Assembly: GCA_018304465.1 (NCBI GenBank)
Contig: JAGVWC010000014.1
Location: 1-46,994 of the forward strand
Length of the DNA stretch: 46,994 nt
Direction of reading: 5' to 3'
Source: Candidatus Iainarchaeum sp.
Lineage (GTDB): Archaea; Iainarchaeota; Iainarchaeia; Iainarchaeales; JAGVWC01
Shown here: positions 1-8,783 of the stretch, piece after piece
How positions within the stretch are numbered: position 1 is the stretch's first letter
How the letters are laid out: each line of letters opens with the position of its first letter
Notes under the pieces: generated by a model
What the model was told of the DNA's origin: nothing
The model's input: only the letters and a program-made list of their open reading frames with translations
Database searches by the model: none
Program-made: the position numbers and the translations under genes

Positions 1-700
1 ACGCCTTTTCCTTTCTGGAATTCTTCGCCCACCAAGTTCAAAATGTCATCCTGGATCTGGAACGCGACTCCGATGGTTTCCCCGAATTTTCCAAGAGCGC
101 CCATTTGTTTTTCCGTTGCGCCACCAAGAATCGCTCCCAGTTTGGTCGCAAACCTGGCAAGCACTCCTGTTTTGTAACTGCACATCTGCAGGTACTCATC
201 TTCCGACACGTCGAATTTGTGTCCTTTGTGCCACCAGATATCCATGGCTTGTCCCACGGACACGCGCAGCATTTCCTGCCCATACAAATCCGTGATTTGT
301 TTGATCGTATGCTCGGGCAAACGATACGGATTGTTGTACAACAACGTCAAGGGCAAAAAATACATGGCCGCGCCGTCATTGACGGCCACGTCGATTCCGT
401 ACAGAATATGGGTGCAGGGTTTTCCGCGGCGCATCGTGGAATTGTCCTCGACATCGTCAGAAAGCAATGTCCCGTTATGTATAAGTTCTACCAATGGCGT
501 AAACCGCAGCGCTTGTTCTTTCGTCCCGCCTACGCTTTCGCAGGAAAGAATCGTCAACGCGGGCCGCCAGCGTTTTCCGCCGCGATCCAAAAACTCCCAG
601 ATCGGTTCCGCCATGGCTTTGGTCAAGGTTTCTTCATCGTACGCAAAATCTGCTTTTCGGGCTGCAACCCTTTCAAATACGATTCAATCGGATTATTCAT
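1..700 (-). CDS. Polyprenyl (GGPP/FPP-type) synthase, 3' end outside window, apparent frameshift near its start
   Basis: Trans-isoprenyl diphosphate synthase, which condenses IPP with allylic diphosphates to make the C15-C25 chains used for archaeal lipids. The downstream frame shows the family signatures in order: GGKRWRPAL, the first Asp-rich motif DDVED followed by NSTMRRGKP (444-458), and FQIQDDILN near the left edge, a second Asp motif with N where DDxxD has its last D. The ATG at 700 overlaps the stop of the RecJ-like gene by 8 nt (ATGAATAA), so translational coupling is expected. That frame reads MNNPIESYLKG and stops at 623-625. The conserved frame is open only downstream of a TGA at 684-686 and has no upstream ATG, the first being at 614. 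Restoring one missing base near 665-675 joins the frames and puts GGKR at about residue 40, the usual place. This is either a real lesion or a consensus error. The C-terminus lies beyond base 1. Confidence 0.85.
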
Positions 701-2159
701 CTGAACCAATAATGTTTCCTGTGGTCTTTAAACCTTGCGGTGAAGACGATTGCGCTCCCAAACCCGTTAATTGTTTGGCAATCTGGTCGTCCAGTAACGC
801 CAAGAACAACTCCTTGTTTTTGGCTTCGATCTTTACACCGGCAGCAATTGCGTGCCCACCTCCTTCGTTGCCTTCCCCCAATTCATTGCAGATGACGCGA
901 AACGCTTTTCCCAAATTCAATCCGCGTCGCACCAGTTCCTTGGTCGCGCGACCTGACGCCTTGATGGATCCGTCTTCATAGCGTGAAAACGCGATAATGG
1001 CTTTTTCAAATCCAATGCTTCCGCTTCCATACATCATTCCGGCCACGATTCCAATGATTGAATCCGGAATCGTGTTTTCAGCGTCGAAAAAATAAAACCA
1101 TTTGTGTTCTTCCACTCCTTTTTGTTGCATGTATTCAATGCCGTTTCGAAGTTCTCGGCGATGGTTGGTCAGCATTGCCAATGCCGTGTGATACGCGTCG
1201 CCGCGATTTCCCATTGCCACTGCCAATCCAATATCGGATTTTTTCCATCGTCCCGTGGCGTTCAAGACGGTTCCGAATTCTTTGGCATCGCGAAGCGGGG
1301 AATCCGTGGGTTCGATTGAAATCGAATACACTTCGCCAATTAATTCCTTGATTTTCCATTCGGAAACATCATGCGAATACAAATGAAGAATCAACGCACT
1401 CGAGAGACGCTTTTTTTCCTCGGAAGACAATTCTTCGTAGCTTCGGTAATGCGCTCCGTCTTGCAAAGGAATTTTTAGATTTTCCAAAAAAGACCTGCAA
1501 TTGGGTTCGTTGGCGGTTAATTGCGGCAACACGGGGCTTGTGGCAAACGAAAGAAACTGGGTCAAGGGTCTTGAGATGCGTCCGTACAACCGCAAATCGA
1601 TTTTTCGGTCCAGTACGCCGGCTTGGATTCCATCGTCCGCCACTTTGGTGTTTAATCCGATCAATTTCCCTTCGCCGTCCTGCATGTCGCCCATGGCCCC
1701 CACGACCCCAAGATAGGCAAGATCCTGGTTCTTAGGGTCCACGGTTTTTGAAAACAAATAGCACAGTCCCGCCGCGGACAATTCCGTTCCGCCGTTAAAA
1801 CCAAACAACAAAGGATTGCAATGCAACTCATGCAAAACCGGCAGTGGCTGGTGGTGATCCAACACAAAAAAATTTTCTCCAAACGTTTCTCTTAAAAAAT
1901 TTAGTTGACCCGATCCGAAATCGCAAAAAAAATAATTCGGTCCCATGGCTTTGATTTGTTCCACGTGCTCGGGATACAACTGCTTTAGAATCAAAGTCTG
2001 GTATGACATACCCAAGCGATTCATAACGGTAGCAATAATGGCCGCACTTGAGAGACCATCCGCATCGTGGTTGCTTATCAGGGCCCATTGATCGCGTTTT
2101 TTGAATTCGACGGCCATTTGTTCTAATTTGGCGGATAAAGCGTCCCAATTTGGTTCCAT
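693..2159 (-). CDS. Archaeal RecJ-like DHH/DHHA1 phosphoesterase
   Basis: A 488-residue DHH-family protein of the archaeal RecJ/GAN (Cdc45-related) type. These are Mn-dependent single-strand nucleases or replisome/repair partners. Visible motifs are NHDADG (residues 30-35), CDFGSG (79-84), LDHH (100-103), GAMGD (154-158) and the DHHA1 signature GGGHAIAAG (about 433-441), so the catalytic Asp/His set appears intact. The start at 2159 is supported by a TATA-like element at 2181-2190, 27 nt upstream, giving a near-leaderless message. The stop overlaps the prenyl synthase start, making a two-gene operon. The exact substrate (nuclease, nanoRNase or oligo phosphodiesterase) cannot be read from the sequence. 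Confidence 0.85.
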   Translation of the reverse strand: MEPNWDALSAKLEQMAVEFKKRDQWALISNHDADGLSSAAIIATVMNRLGMSYQTLILKQLYPEHVEQIKAMGPNYFFCDFGSGQLNFLRETFGENFFVLDHHQPLPVLHELHCNPLLFGFNGGTELSAAGLCYLFSKTVDPKNQDLAYLGVVGAMGDMQDGEGKLIGLNTKVADDGIQAGVLDRKIDLRLYGRISRPLTQFLSFATSPVLPQLTANEPNCRSFLENLKIPLQDGAHYRSYEELSSEEKKRLSSALILHLYSHDVSEWKIKELIGEVYSISIEPTDSPLRDAKEFGTVLNATGRWKKSDIGLAVAMGNRGDAYHTALAMLTNHRRELRNGIEYMQQKGVEEHKWFYFFDAENTIPDSIIGIVAGMMYGSGSIGFEKAIIAFSRYEDGSIKASGRATKELVRRGLNLGKAFRVICNELGEGNEGGGHAIAAGVKIEAKNKELFLALLDDQIAKQLTGLGAQSSSPQGLKTTGNIIGSDE

Positions 2160-2180
2160 TATCTAATTGAACCTGGGGGA

Positions 2181-2190
2181 TATTAAAAAC
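2181..2190 (-). promoter_or_regulatory. TATA box for the RecJ-like gene
   Basis: GTTTTTAATA on the minus strand, centred 27 nt before the ATG at 2159. This spacing predicts a leaderless transcript. Confidence 0.55.
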
Positions 2191-2219
2191 CAAGGGGGGT
2201 GGATTGCCGCTAAATCGGC

Positions 2220-4208
2220 TTAATCAGCGCCTGAAAGCATGTTCCCGATCCGTCCGAGAATGTTGATCGGGTTTTCGAACGCCTGGGCGCGCTCCGTCAG
2301 CTTTTGTTTTTGTTTTGTCAAATCTTCAAGGATCGAATTGACTTTGTCCTGTCCATCGGCCGGTAAATCGTTTTTGAGTGCTTCAAGCGCCCCGATTTTT
2401 TGATCCAGTTCGAGGTTGATCCGTTTGATTTCATCCGAATACTTTGAATCGCCCGTGATCACTTCGATGACCCCGACTTTTTGTTTGGCTTGATCGATTT
2501 CTTCCTGTTTTTTGCTTAAATCAAACGCCGCGGTCTCGAAACCACTGCCAAAGGTCTCGGATGAACTGTTTTCCGATTCCGTGTATAAATCGAGTGCAGA
2601 CTTTAGCAATCCGCGGGCTTGTTGCGAACCCGTGGATTTGAGCACAATGAACTGGCAGCGTTTGGACACGAAATCCGTCACCAGTTGCTTGACGCTTTCA
2701 GTGGTTGACAATTCCATGCAACTGTCCGTGATTTCTTCCTTGAAATCGCAGTATTCGCCGTAATTGAGGATACATGCTTCCTGGCGGAATTCCATTTCAC
2801 TTACCATGCGTTCCATCTCGTCCACTCTTGTTTGGGCATCCATCGCACATTGCGCCGACACTTCGTCATCAGATGGACCAAAACCGCCCATGCTATCCTT
2901 CATCTTGGTCTTCAATGCGTCATCGCTTAAACTGCAGTCTTCCATTGACAATGGCCCTCTTCCGGGTCCGCCCATCTGTTGTACGACGCTCCTGTCCTCT
3001 TGCGGCCCGTATTGGGGATTGGTTCCTGATCGGATACAGTTTCCCATTCGATTCGGATCCGGATATTCTCCTGCCGGGCAGTTGACTTTTTGGTTTTGAC
3101 CATACTGTGAAGACTCGTATTCTGTTCGGCCTTGAGAACCGTCTCCGCCGGATATGCGCTCCAACAGCGGCTGTTGAGTTTTGCTTTCCTGCAATTCAAG
3201 GTTCAAAAATCCGTTGATCGTGTTTGGAATCCAATTTATCATCGTGTCGACGATTCCCGCTGCGTTACCTTCTTCACCGCTTGTTGTTGACGCACCGCTG
3301 TCACCCGTATTGGTTTCAATGGGTGGTGTCGGTTCTGCTGGTGGAGAAGGACTGTCCGAAGGCGGAGGCGTTTCACTGCTTGGCGGAGGCGACTCGTTTT
3401 GGGGCGGCTGATACGGTTGCGAAGAAATACACCCTCCTCGGCCATCCGGCTGCGTTCCGGGTCCACACACCATGGGTTGATTCGGCTGCGGATAATTATT
3501 TTGGGGTTGCGGCTGGTTCCAGCGGTTTTGCTCCATTTGCCGGCGCTGTTCTTCTTGTTGCTGTCGCTGGGTTTCGAATTCTTTTTCGCGGTTGCATTGT
3601 TCGCGAAAACGCGTCACTTCCTTGTCAAGCTGCTGATTCATGCGTTCTTGTTCGCGACCGATTTCCTTGCCAGCCATGAGTTTACAGATGCCGACCACTT
3701 GGTCCGATGTCATCGGAAACGTCAATGAAATTCCCGCTTCTTGCGCGGCTCTTTTCACGTCTTGCGGAAACGGAATCTCTTTTTTGGAAAACGCCGTACA
3801 AATTTTTTCAGCATCACAACTGGCCGCATTGCTCGCCGAGCGATTGCAGAAATCCGTAACGCTGGAGCTGTTGGCGGTGTAACTTTCCATGATCCGATCA
3901 ATGAGTTCGTCTTGTTTTTCTTCGACACACAACGACTTGAATTCTCTGCGGATCTTTGAAGACGCACGCAAGATCAAGGTTCCGATCTTGGTTTCCACAT
4001 AGTGCCGGCTGTCCAGTCCAAACATATTCGGGCCGGTTCCAAAGTCGGTTTCAAGCCCGCCGTTTCGCACTTCGCCGCTTACATCCATCGAGCGGTCAGG
4101 CGCCGAGTTTGGATATCCAAAAGGCGTCTGTACAAATTCTTGAGCCATTACCGTGCCTAGAAAAAGAACGCCGATGCAAACTAAAAACAATGAACGATTA
4201 AACGCCAT
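2220..4208 (-). CDS. Secreted Cys/Pro/Gln-rich protein of unknown function
   Basis: A 662-residue protein with an N-terminal signal peptide (MAFNRSLFLVCIGVLFLG, cleavage probably after VMA-QEF) and no C-terminal membrane anchor, so it should be secreted. The order is a Cys-containing helical N-domain, a Gln/Arg-rich coiled stretch (QRQQQEEQRRQMEQ), a Pro/Ser/Thr/Glu linker, and a C-terminal helical, coiled-coil-prone region with further Cys. Two similar short Cys modules flank the linker: CGPGTQPDGRGGC and CPAGEYPDPNRMGNC. I chose ATG 4208 over the longer open frame because the signal peptide begins there and a TATA box lies 26 nt upstream. The family is not recognised. Many paired Cys in a secreted protein suggest disulfides, which is inference. 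Confidence 0.75.
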   Translation of the reverse strand: MAFNRSLFLVCIGVLFLGTVMAQEFVQTPFGYPNSAPDRSMDVSGEVRNGGLETDFGTGPNMFGLDSRHYVETKIGTLILRASSKIRREFKSLCVEEKQDELIDRIMESYTANSSSVTDFCNRSASNAASCDAEKICTAFSKKEIPFPQDVKRAAQEAGISLTFPMTSDQVVGICKLMAGKEIGREQERMNQQLDKEVTRFREQCNREKEFETQRQQQEEQRRQMEQNRWNQPQPQNNYPQPNQPMVCGPGTQPDGRGGCISSQPYQPPQNESPPPSSETPPPSDSPSPPAEPTPPIETNTGDSGASTTSGEEGNAAGIVDTMINWIPNTINGFLNLELQESKTQQPLLERISGGDGSQGRTEYESSQYGQNQKVNCPAGEYPDPNRMGNCIRSGTNPQYGPQEDRSVVQQMGGPGRGPLSMEDCSLSDDALKTKMKDSMGGFGPSDDEVSAQCAMDAQTRVDEMERMVSEMEFRQEACILNYGEYCDFKEEITDSCMELSTTESVKQLVTDFVSKRCQFIVLKSTGSQQARGLLKSALDLYTESENSSSETFGSGFETAAFDLSKKQEEIDQAKQKVGVIEVITGDSKYSDEIKRINLELDQKIGALEALKNDLPADGQDKVNSILEDLTKQKQKLTERAQAFENPINILGRIGNMLSGAD

Positions 4209-4228
4209 GCTTGAGAAAAGTAAAAAGA

Positions 4229-4238
4229 AGTATAAATG
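4229..4238 (-). promoter_or_regulatory. TATA box for the secreted Cys/Pro-rich gene
   Basis: CATTTATACT on the minus strand, centred 26 nt before ATG 4208. It supports a leaderless start there rather than at the upstream in-frame ATG. Confidence 0.6.
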
Positions 4239-4351
4239 CGTTCCGGTTTGGAAATTGCATTGTTTTTTTTTGGTTTTGACCTCTGTCCGCAAAAAAGGTC
4301 TCAGGAGGCTTCTTCCCTACGGGGTTTTTTCAAACCGAAGAAGGGCTGATT

Positions 4352-4570
4352 TTAGCCGATTTCCCAGCGGTAACGGAAATATCCGAACGAAACCAAGAGT
4401 CCAAACAAAACCGCCAAAAAAATCAACGAAAGCCCGGTTTCTTGCGGCACGCCTTTGAACAAAAAACCCGCCATCAATCCGCCGATCAGCAATCCGAATA
4501 TCCAGGAGCACACTTGTTTTAGGCGTTTTTCTTCAAAATTGACGGACTTGGTTTGGCTTGTTTGATTCAC
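4352..4570 (-). CDS. Small two-helix membrane protein
   Basis: A 72-residue protein reading from GTG 4570 (MNQTSQTKSVNFEEKRLKQV), with two hydrophobic helices, SWIFGLLIGGLMAGFLF and LSLIFLAVLFGLLVSFGYF, separated by KGVPQETG. A longer frame opens at 4642 but would begin upstream of a TATA box (4621-4630). A GGAG motif at 4581-4584, 10 nt before the GTG, favours the shorter form. The arrangement resembles AtpZ/AtpI-like or generic two-helix proteins, but I cannot assign a family. It is divergent from the coiled-coil gene. Confidence 0.55.
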   Translation of the reverse strand: MNQTSQTKSVNFEEKRLKQVCSWIFGLLIGGLMAGFLFKGVPQETGLSLIFLAVLFGLLVSFGYFRYRWEIG

Positions 4571-4620
4571 GCAAATACGACTCCGAAACGTTAGGGCCTG
4601 TTCACCAAACGCTTTTTGTG

Positions 4621-4630
4621 ATATAAAAAG
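4621..4630 (-). promoter_or_regulatory. TATA box for the two-helix membrane protein gene
   Basis: CTTTTTATAT on the minus strand. Transcription would begin near 4600, giving a leader of about 30 nt that carries GGAG before GTG 4570. Confidence 0.5.
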
Positions 4631-4672
4631 GTTTCGAATCAACGCCTTTGCTTCTCATCGCCTTTTGAAAAA

Positions 4673-4682
4673 GGTTTTATAG
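4673..4682 (+). promoter_or_regulatory. TATA box for the coiled-coil gene
   Basis: GGTTTTATAG on the plus strand, centred about 22 nt before ATG 4699. Together with the element at 4621-4630 it forms a compact divergent promoter region. Confidence 0.5.
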
Positions 4683-4698
4683 CCCTGCAGTGCCTAAT

Positions 4699-6048
4699 AT
4701 GTATGGTTTTAACCCCATGGGACTTCTTTCCAACGCACGCAAATTCCTGGCCCAACTTTTTTCAGGTCGCACGCCAAAACCCGTGGAACTATCCTTTGTC
4801 GAAGTCGAAGCCTGGGTCGCCAAAACCAGTGAACAGGAATTCGGATCGCTTTCCAACAACGCGATCACGCGTTTCTCCGAAATCCGATTTCTCACGTCGC
4901 AACTAAAAATCGGTTTTTCGGCCTTGAAAACCCAACCGATCGAAACCCAAAAAGGAAACCCCGCGTTACGCAAAGTGGTGTCGTCGTCCCAGCACGCGCT
5001 ATCCGAACGCATGGATCATTTGCTTTCAAAACTCGAGCCACCGCGACTCGTTGATTTTTCGACGGTATCCACTTACTGTCTGACCGCGTATCCGGTGCTT
5101 CAAAAAGAAATTCTTTCCATGCGAAAAGACATTGCGTACACCGGGATTTTGCTTCAAAAAGAAGTCAAAGGCATCGGGGAAAACTTCGCGGAACTCGAAC
5201 AAATCCTTTCCGAATTATTCAAAGCGTTTTCCGAAAGCCCCGTTACTTCGGTTTTGCCCAGCGTATCCGCGGGAATCCGCCGCATCAAAGAACTGCAGGA
5301 CAAAAACCGGGAAATCAAAACCGAAACAAGCCGGTTACGTTCCGCGCAACTTGAACTCGAACAAGAACATTCGGACGTGGAAAAAAAATACCAAAGCGAA
5401 ACCGATTCTTCCACGGCCCAACGCTTAACTGCACTCAAAAAATCGTTCGATGAACTGCTGCAAGAACAACAAGAACTCGAACAACAGCTCTTGGTGCGTT
5501 TGGAACCCGTGGACAAACCGCTTCGACGCCTCTATCAAATGGTGGAATCCAAAACCGAACAAAACGAATCGGTTTTGCTTCGCCAAGAACTCGCGTTGTA
5601 TCTGTCCACTCTCACGCGAAGCCCATCTTCCGCGTTCAAAAGCGATCCCAAAGGCGTTTTATTCAAGGAAATTCTTGTCGAACTAAAACAAGCCATCGAT
5701 TCCGACGTCATTCATTTGAAAGAAAAGGAAAAAGAGCGCGCGATCCAAGCCATTTTCGCCTTGGCGGAATACGATTTTTTCGACCAGTTTTTTTGGAAAC
5801 ACAACAAATGCGAAGTTGAAAAACAAAAAATCGAAAAAGAACTCAAATCATCGGTTTTTTTCATGAACCTGCAAGCCATCGAAACCGAATTGAAACGATT
5901 ACAAGACCGAAAAAAAAATATTGAAACCGAACAAAGCAAATTACACGCGGCACTGGAAAAAAACCGAACCGAAATCAGCCGCGACGCAAAACAACTCGGC
6001 GAATTGCTGTCTTCAATTCGCGGCGGACCGGTGTCGGTTCTTATTTAG
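4699..6048 (+). CDS. Cytoplasmic coiled-coil protein of unknown function
   Basis: A protein of about 449 residues without signal peptide or membrane helix. The N-terminal third is helical and mixed. Two long charged coiled-coil regions follow, near residues 195-275 (IKELQDKNREIKTETSRLRS... through LLQEQQELEQQLL) and 375-440 (KCEVEKQKIEKELK... through LEKNRTEISRDAKQLGELL), around a more globular centre. The start was set at ATG 4699, not the GTG at 4690, because the TATA box predicts transcription starting near 4700. The next ATG at 4717 is also possible. The 3' end overlaps the convergent ppsA end by 8 nt. No family is recognised, and an SMC-like or scaffolding role would be speculation. Confidence 0.7.
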   Translation: MYGFNPMGLLSNARKFLAQLFSGRTPKPVELSFVEVEAWVAKTSEQEFGSLSNNAITRFSEIRFLTSQLKIGFSALKTQPIETQKGNPALRKVVSSSQHALSERMDHLLSKLEPPRLVDFSTVSTYCLTAYPVLQKEILSMRKDIAYTGILLQKEVKGIGENFAELEQILSELFKAFSESPVTSVLPSVSAGIRRIKELQDKNREIKTETSRLRSAQLELEQEHSDVEKKYQSETDSSTAQRLTALKKSFDELLQEQQELEQQLLVRLEPVDKPLRRLYQMVESKTEQNESVLLRQELALYLSTLTRSPSSAFKSDPKGVLFKEILVELKQAIDSDVIHLKEKEKERAIQAIFALAEYDFFDQFFWKHNKCEVEKQKIEKELKSSVFFMNLQAIETELKRLQDRKKNIETEQSKLHAALEKNRTEISRDAKQLGELLSSIRGGPVSVLI

Positions 6049-8458
6049 TTTTCGAATGCAACGCTTTTTCTTTTTTCGCGATCACCTGCTTGGTCTTGAT
6101 CACGGTATCCGGATTGAGCGAAATCGAATCGATTCCTTGTTCCACCAAAAACTCGGCGAAATCCGGAAAGTCGCTGGGTGCCTGACCGCAAATCCCGATT
6201 TTCTTGTGATGCATTTTCGCTGTCCGAATCACTTGTGCGATCAGTTTTTTGACCGCGGGATCTTTTTCATTCGAAATTCCCGCTACGGTTTCGCCGTCGC
6301 GGTCAAGTCCTAACGTCAATTGCGTCAAGTCGTTCGAACCGATCGAAAACCCGTCAAACACCTTCGCGAACTCGTCCGCTAAAATGACGTTGGACGGAAT
6401 TTCGCACATCACGTAGACTTCAAGGCCTTTTTCGTGCTGGTGCAAACCGTTTTTCTTCATTTCCGCAATGACTTTCTTTCCTTCGTTCACCGTTCGGCAA
6501 AACGGGATCATGACCTTCAAATTATGCAGTCCCATGTCGTTTCGGACTTTTAACACGGCTTTGCATTCCAATCCGAAGGCTTCCCGGAAATTATCCGAAT
6601 AATAGCGCGAAGCTCCACGCCAGCCGATCATGGGGTTTTCTTCTTTTGGTTCGAACTCTCGTCCCCCGATCAGATTGGCGTATTCGTTGGTTTTGAAATC
6701 CGAAAACCGTAAAATCACGGGTTTGGGATAAAACGCGGCCGCGATTTTCGAGATTCCTTCGGCCAAGCGGTCGACGTAAAACTGTTTTTTGTCGTCGTAT
6801 CCTTCCGTCAACTCGACGATTTTTTTCTTGGCATCCAAATCCTTGAGTTCGTCAAAATGAATCAACGCGTTCGGATGCACTTTCAAATACGACGTCACGA
6901 TGAATTCTTCGCGCGCCAATCCGACGCCGTCGTTTGGAATTCCCGCGAATTCAAACGCTTCATCGGGATTACCTACGTTCATCATGATCTGGGTTTTGGT
7001 TTTTGGAACATTCGTCAAATCAAACCGCTTGATTTCAAAGTCCAGCACGCCTTCGTATACTTTTCCGGCTTCGCCTTCCGAACACACGACCGTGACGCCT
7101 TTACCGGTCTTGATGACTTCAGTCGCCGTCTTGGTTCCAACCACCGCGGGAATCCCGAGTTCCCGTGACACGATCGCGGCGTGGCTTGTTCGGCCGCCGC
7201 GGTTGGTTACGATTGCCGACGCGATTTTCATGATCGGTTCCCAATCCGGATCCGTGGTGTCCGTAATCAACACTTCGCCTTTTTGGAATTCCGAAATCTT
7301 GGACGCGTCCTTGATCACGCGCGCGCGGCCGCTTCCGATACGGGAACCAATCGCTTCGCCTTCAATCAAGAGTTTTCCTTTTCGCTTTAACACGTATTCT
7401 TCCAGAATGTTTTTTTTGCGCTGGCTTTGCACGGTTTCGGGTCGCGCCTGCACAATGAACAATTGTCCGGTTTCGCCGTCTTTGGCCCATTCCATGTCCA
7501 TGGGTTTGTCATGACCCGCTTTTTTGGCGTAATGCTCTTCAATAATGACGCCCCACGATGCAAGCTGGATGATTTCCGCTTCGTTTAACACGAATTGTCT
7601 TCGCTCTTTTTCGCTCGTTGAAATGGTTTTGATGGGTTTGAGACTATCGTGGCTGTAAATGATTTTGATGGCTTTTTCGCCGAGCTTTTTGGTTAAGATC
7701 GGTTTGTATCCTTGTTTTAACGTGGGCTTGAACACCACGAATTGATCGGGATTCACGGATCCTTGCACCACGCTTTCCCCAAGACCCCACGCGCCGTTGA
7801 TCAAAACGATCTGGTCAAAACCCGTTTCGGTGTCGATGGTAAACATGACGCCGCTGGACGCCAAATCGCTTCGCACCATTTTTTGAACTCCGACCGACAA
7901 TGCGATCGAAAAATGATCATAATGCTTGTCTTCGCGATACGAAATCGCGCGGTTGGTAAAAAGCGACGCGAAGCATTTTTTGGTGGCAATCACCACGTCT
8001 TCGGCGCCTCGAATATTCAGAAACGTTTCCTGTTGGCCGGCAAAACTCGCGTCCGGCAAGTCTTCGGCGGTCGCGCTGGATCGCACCGCGGTGTCCACAC
8101 CTTTTCCGTACTGCAGTTCCAGTTGGTGATACGCCGCGGTAATCACCTGTTCAATTTCGACGGGTAGCTTCGTTTTTAGGATCATCTGGCGGATCGCATG
8201 GCCTTTTTGCATCAGCTGTTTGATGTTATGCGTATCGAGTCCCTTGAGTTCATGGCGAATCCGCTCTTTAAGACCGGTTTTTTCAACAAAAAAACGATAC
8301 GCTTGCGATGTCACCGCAAAACCATTGGGAATCCGAACGCCTTTTGGTGTTAATAACCGAAACATTTCTCCCAAAGACGCGTTTTTTCCACCGACCAAAG
8401 GCACGTCTTCGATTCCCAGTTGTTCAAACCAGAGAATAAACTGTTCATTTTTCTTCAT
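6041..8458 (-). CDS. ppsA: Phosphoenolpyruvate synthase (pyruvate, water dikinase)
   Basis: Converts pyruvate, ATP and water to PEP, AMP and phosphate, the entry step of gluconeogenesis. The length of 805 residues is normal. The N-terminal ATP-grasp part shows VGGKNASLGEM (22-32), VRSSATAEDLPDASFAGQQ and a central QARPETV. The swivelling phosphohistidine domain has GGRTSHAAIVSRELGIPAVVG with catalytic His426. The C-terminal PEP/pyruvate barrel ends with GSNDLTQLTLGLDRD and the catalytic-Cys motif GICGQAPSD. A GGTGAT element 7 nt before ATG 8458 may act as a Shine-Dalgarno site. It stands alone, convergent with the coiled-coil gene. Confidence 0.95.
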   Translation of the reverse strand: MKKNEQFILWFEQLGIEDVPLVGGKNASLGEMFRLLTPKGVRIPNGFAVTSQAYRFFVEKTGLKERIRHELKGLDTHNIKQLMQKGHAIRQMILKTKLPVEIEQVITAAYHQLELQYGKGVDTAVRSSATAEDLPDASFAGQQETFLNIRGAEDVVIATKKCFASLFTNRAISYREDKHYDHFSIALSVGVQKMVRSDLASSGVMFTIDTETGFDQIVLINGAWGLGESVVQGSVNPDQFVVFKPTLKQGYKPILTKKLGEKAIKIIYSHDSLKPIKTISTSEKERRQFVLNEAEIIQLASWGVIIEEHYAKKAGHDKPMDMEWAKDGETGQLFIVQARPETVQSQRKKNILEEYVLKRKGKLLIEGEAIGSRIGSGRARVIKDASKISEFQKGEVLITDTTDPDWEPIMKIASAIVTNRGGRTSHAAIVSRELGIPAVVGTKTATEVIKTGKGVTVVCSEGEAGKVYEGVLDFEIKRFDLTNVPKTKTQIMMNVGNPDEAFEFAGIPNDGVGLAREEFIVTSYLKVHPNALIHFDELKDLDAKKKIVELTEGYDDKKQFYVDRLAEGISKIAAAFYPKPVILRFSDFKTNEYANLIGGREFEPKEENPMIGWRGASRYYSDNFREAFGLECKAVLKVRNDMGLHNLKVMIPFCRTVNEGKKVIAEMKKNGLHQHEKGLEVYVMCEIPSNVILADEFAKVFDGFSIGSNDLTQLTLGLDRDGETVAGISNEKDPAVKKLIAQVIRTAKMHHKKIGICGQAPSDFPDFAEFLVEQGIDSISLNPDTVIKTKQVIAKKEKALHSKTK

Positions 8459-8594
8459 GCGCTAATCACCAAACCGTGTAACAGAATGTTTTTTCTGGTT
8501 TTTAAGAATGGTGGTCGAAACCCGTGCCGAAAAAAACGGAAAAGAGTTTTGGAAAAAAAAAGGCCGTTGACGGTCAAAAACGAATCAACCGGAA

Positions 8595-8783
8595 TCAGAA
8601 CGGCAATTGGGTCGGCATGTCGTCGCCGGAATTCGCGTCCGGAAACGGAATATCCGAGTCAGCGGGGCTTTGCCCGTTCGAATCGTTGTTTTGATCCGGA
8701 TTGTTTGCGGGCGGAAAAGTCGTGCATCCGGCCAGCAACAATACGATCAACAAACCCACAGCAATCATTGTCCAGTTATTCAT
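8595..8783 (-). CDS. Small putative lipoprotein
   Basis: A 62-residue protein with an N-terminal hydrophobic segment and lipobox (LLIVLLLAGCTT), predicting lipid attachment at Cys20. A short acidic, Asn/Asp/Pro-rich tail lacks secondary structure. Its ATG overlaps the stop of the large repeat protein as ATGA (8780-8783), so the two are translationally coupled and probably act together at the cell surface. No family is recognised. The 134-nt gap between this gene and ppsA contains only the likely ppsA promoter (TCTTAAAAACC on the minus strand near 8500-8510). Confidence 0.65.
   Translation of the reverse strand: MNNWTMIAVGLLIVLLLAGCTTFPPANNPDQNNDSNGQSPADSDIPFPDANSGDDMPTQLPF

Noticed and set aside
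623..700. Programmed -1 frameshift in the prenyl synthase
   Set aside because: No good slippery heptamer or downstream pairing structure is visible in the overlap window. A simple indel or read error is more likely.
217..981. Plus-strand open frames over the prenyl synthase and RecJ-like genes
   Set aside because: The opposite strand carries clear DDVED and GGGHAIAAG motifs. These are shadows.
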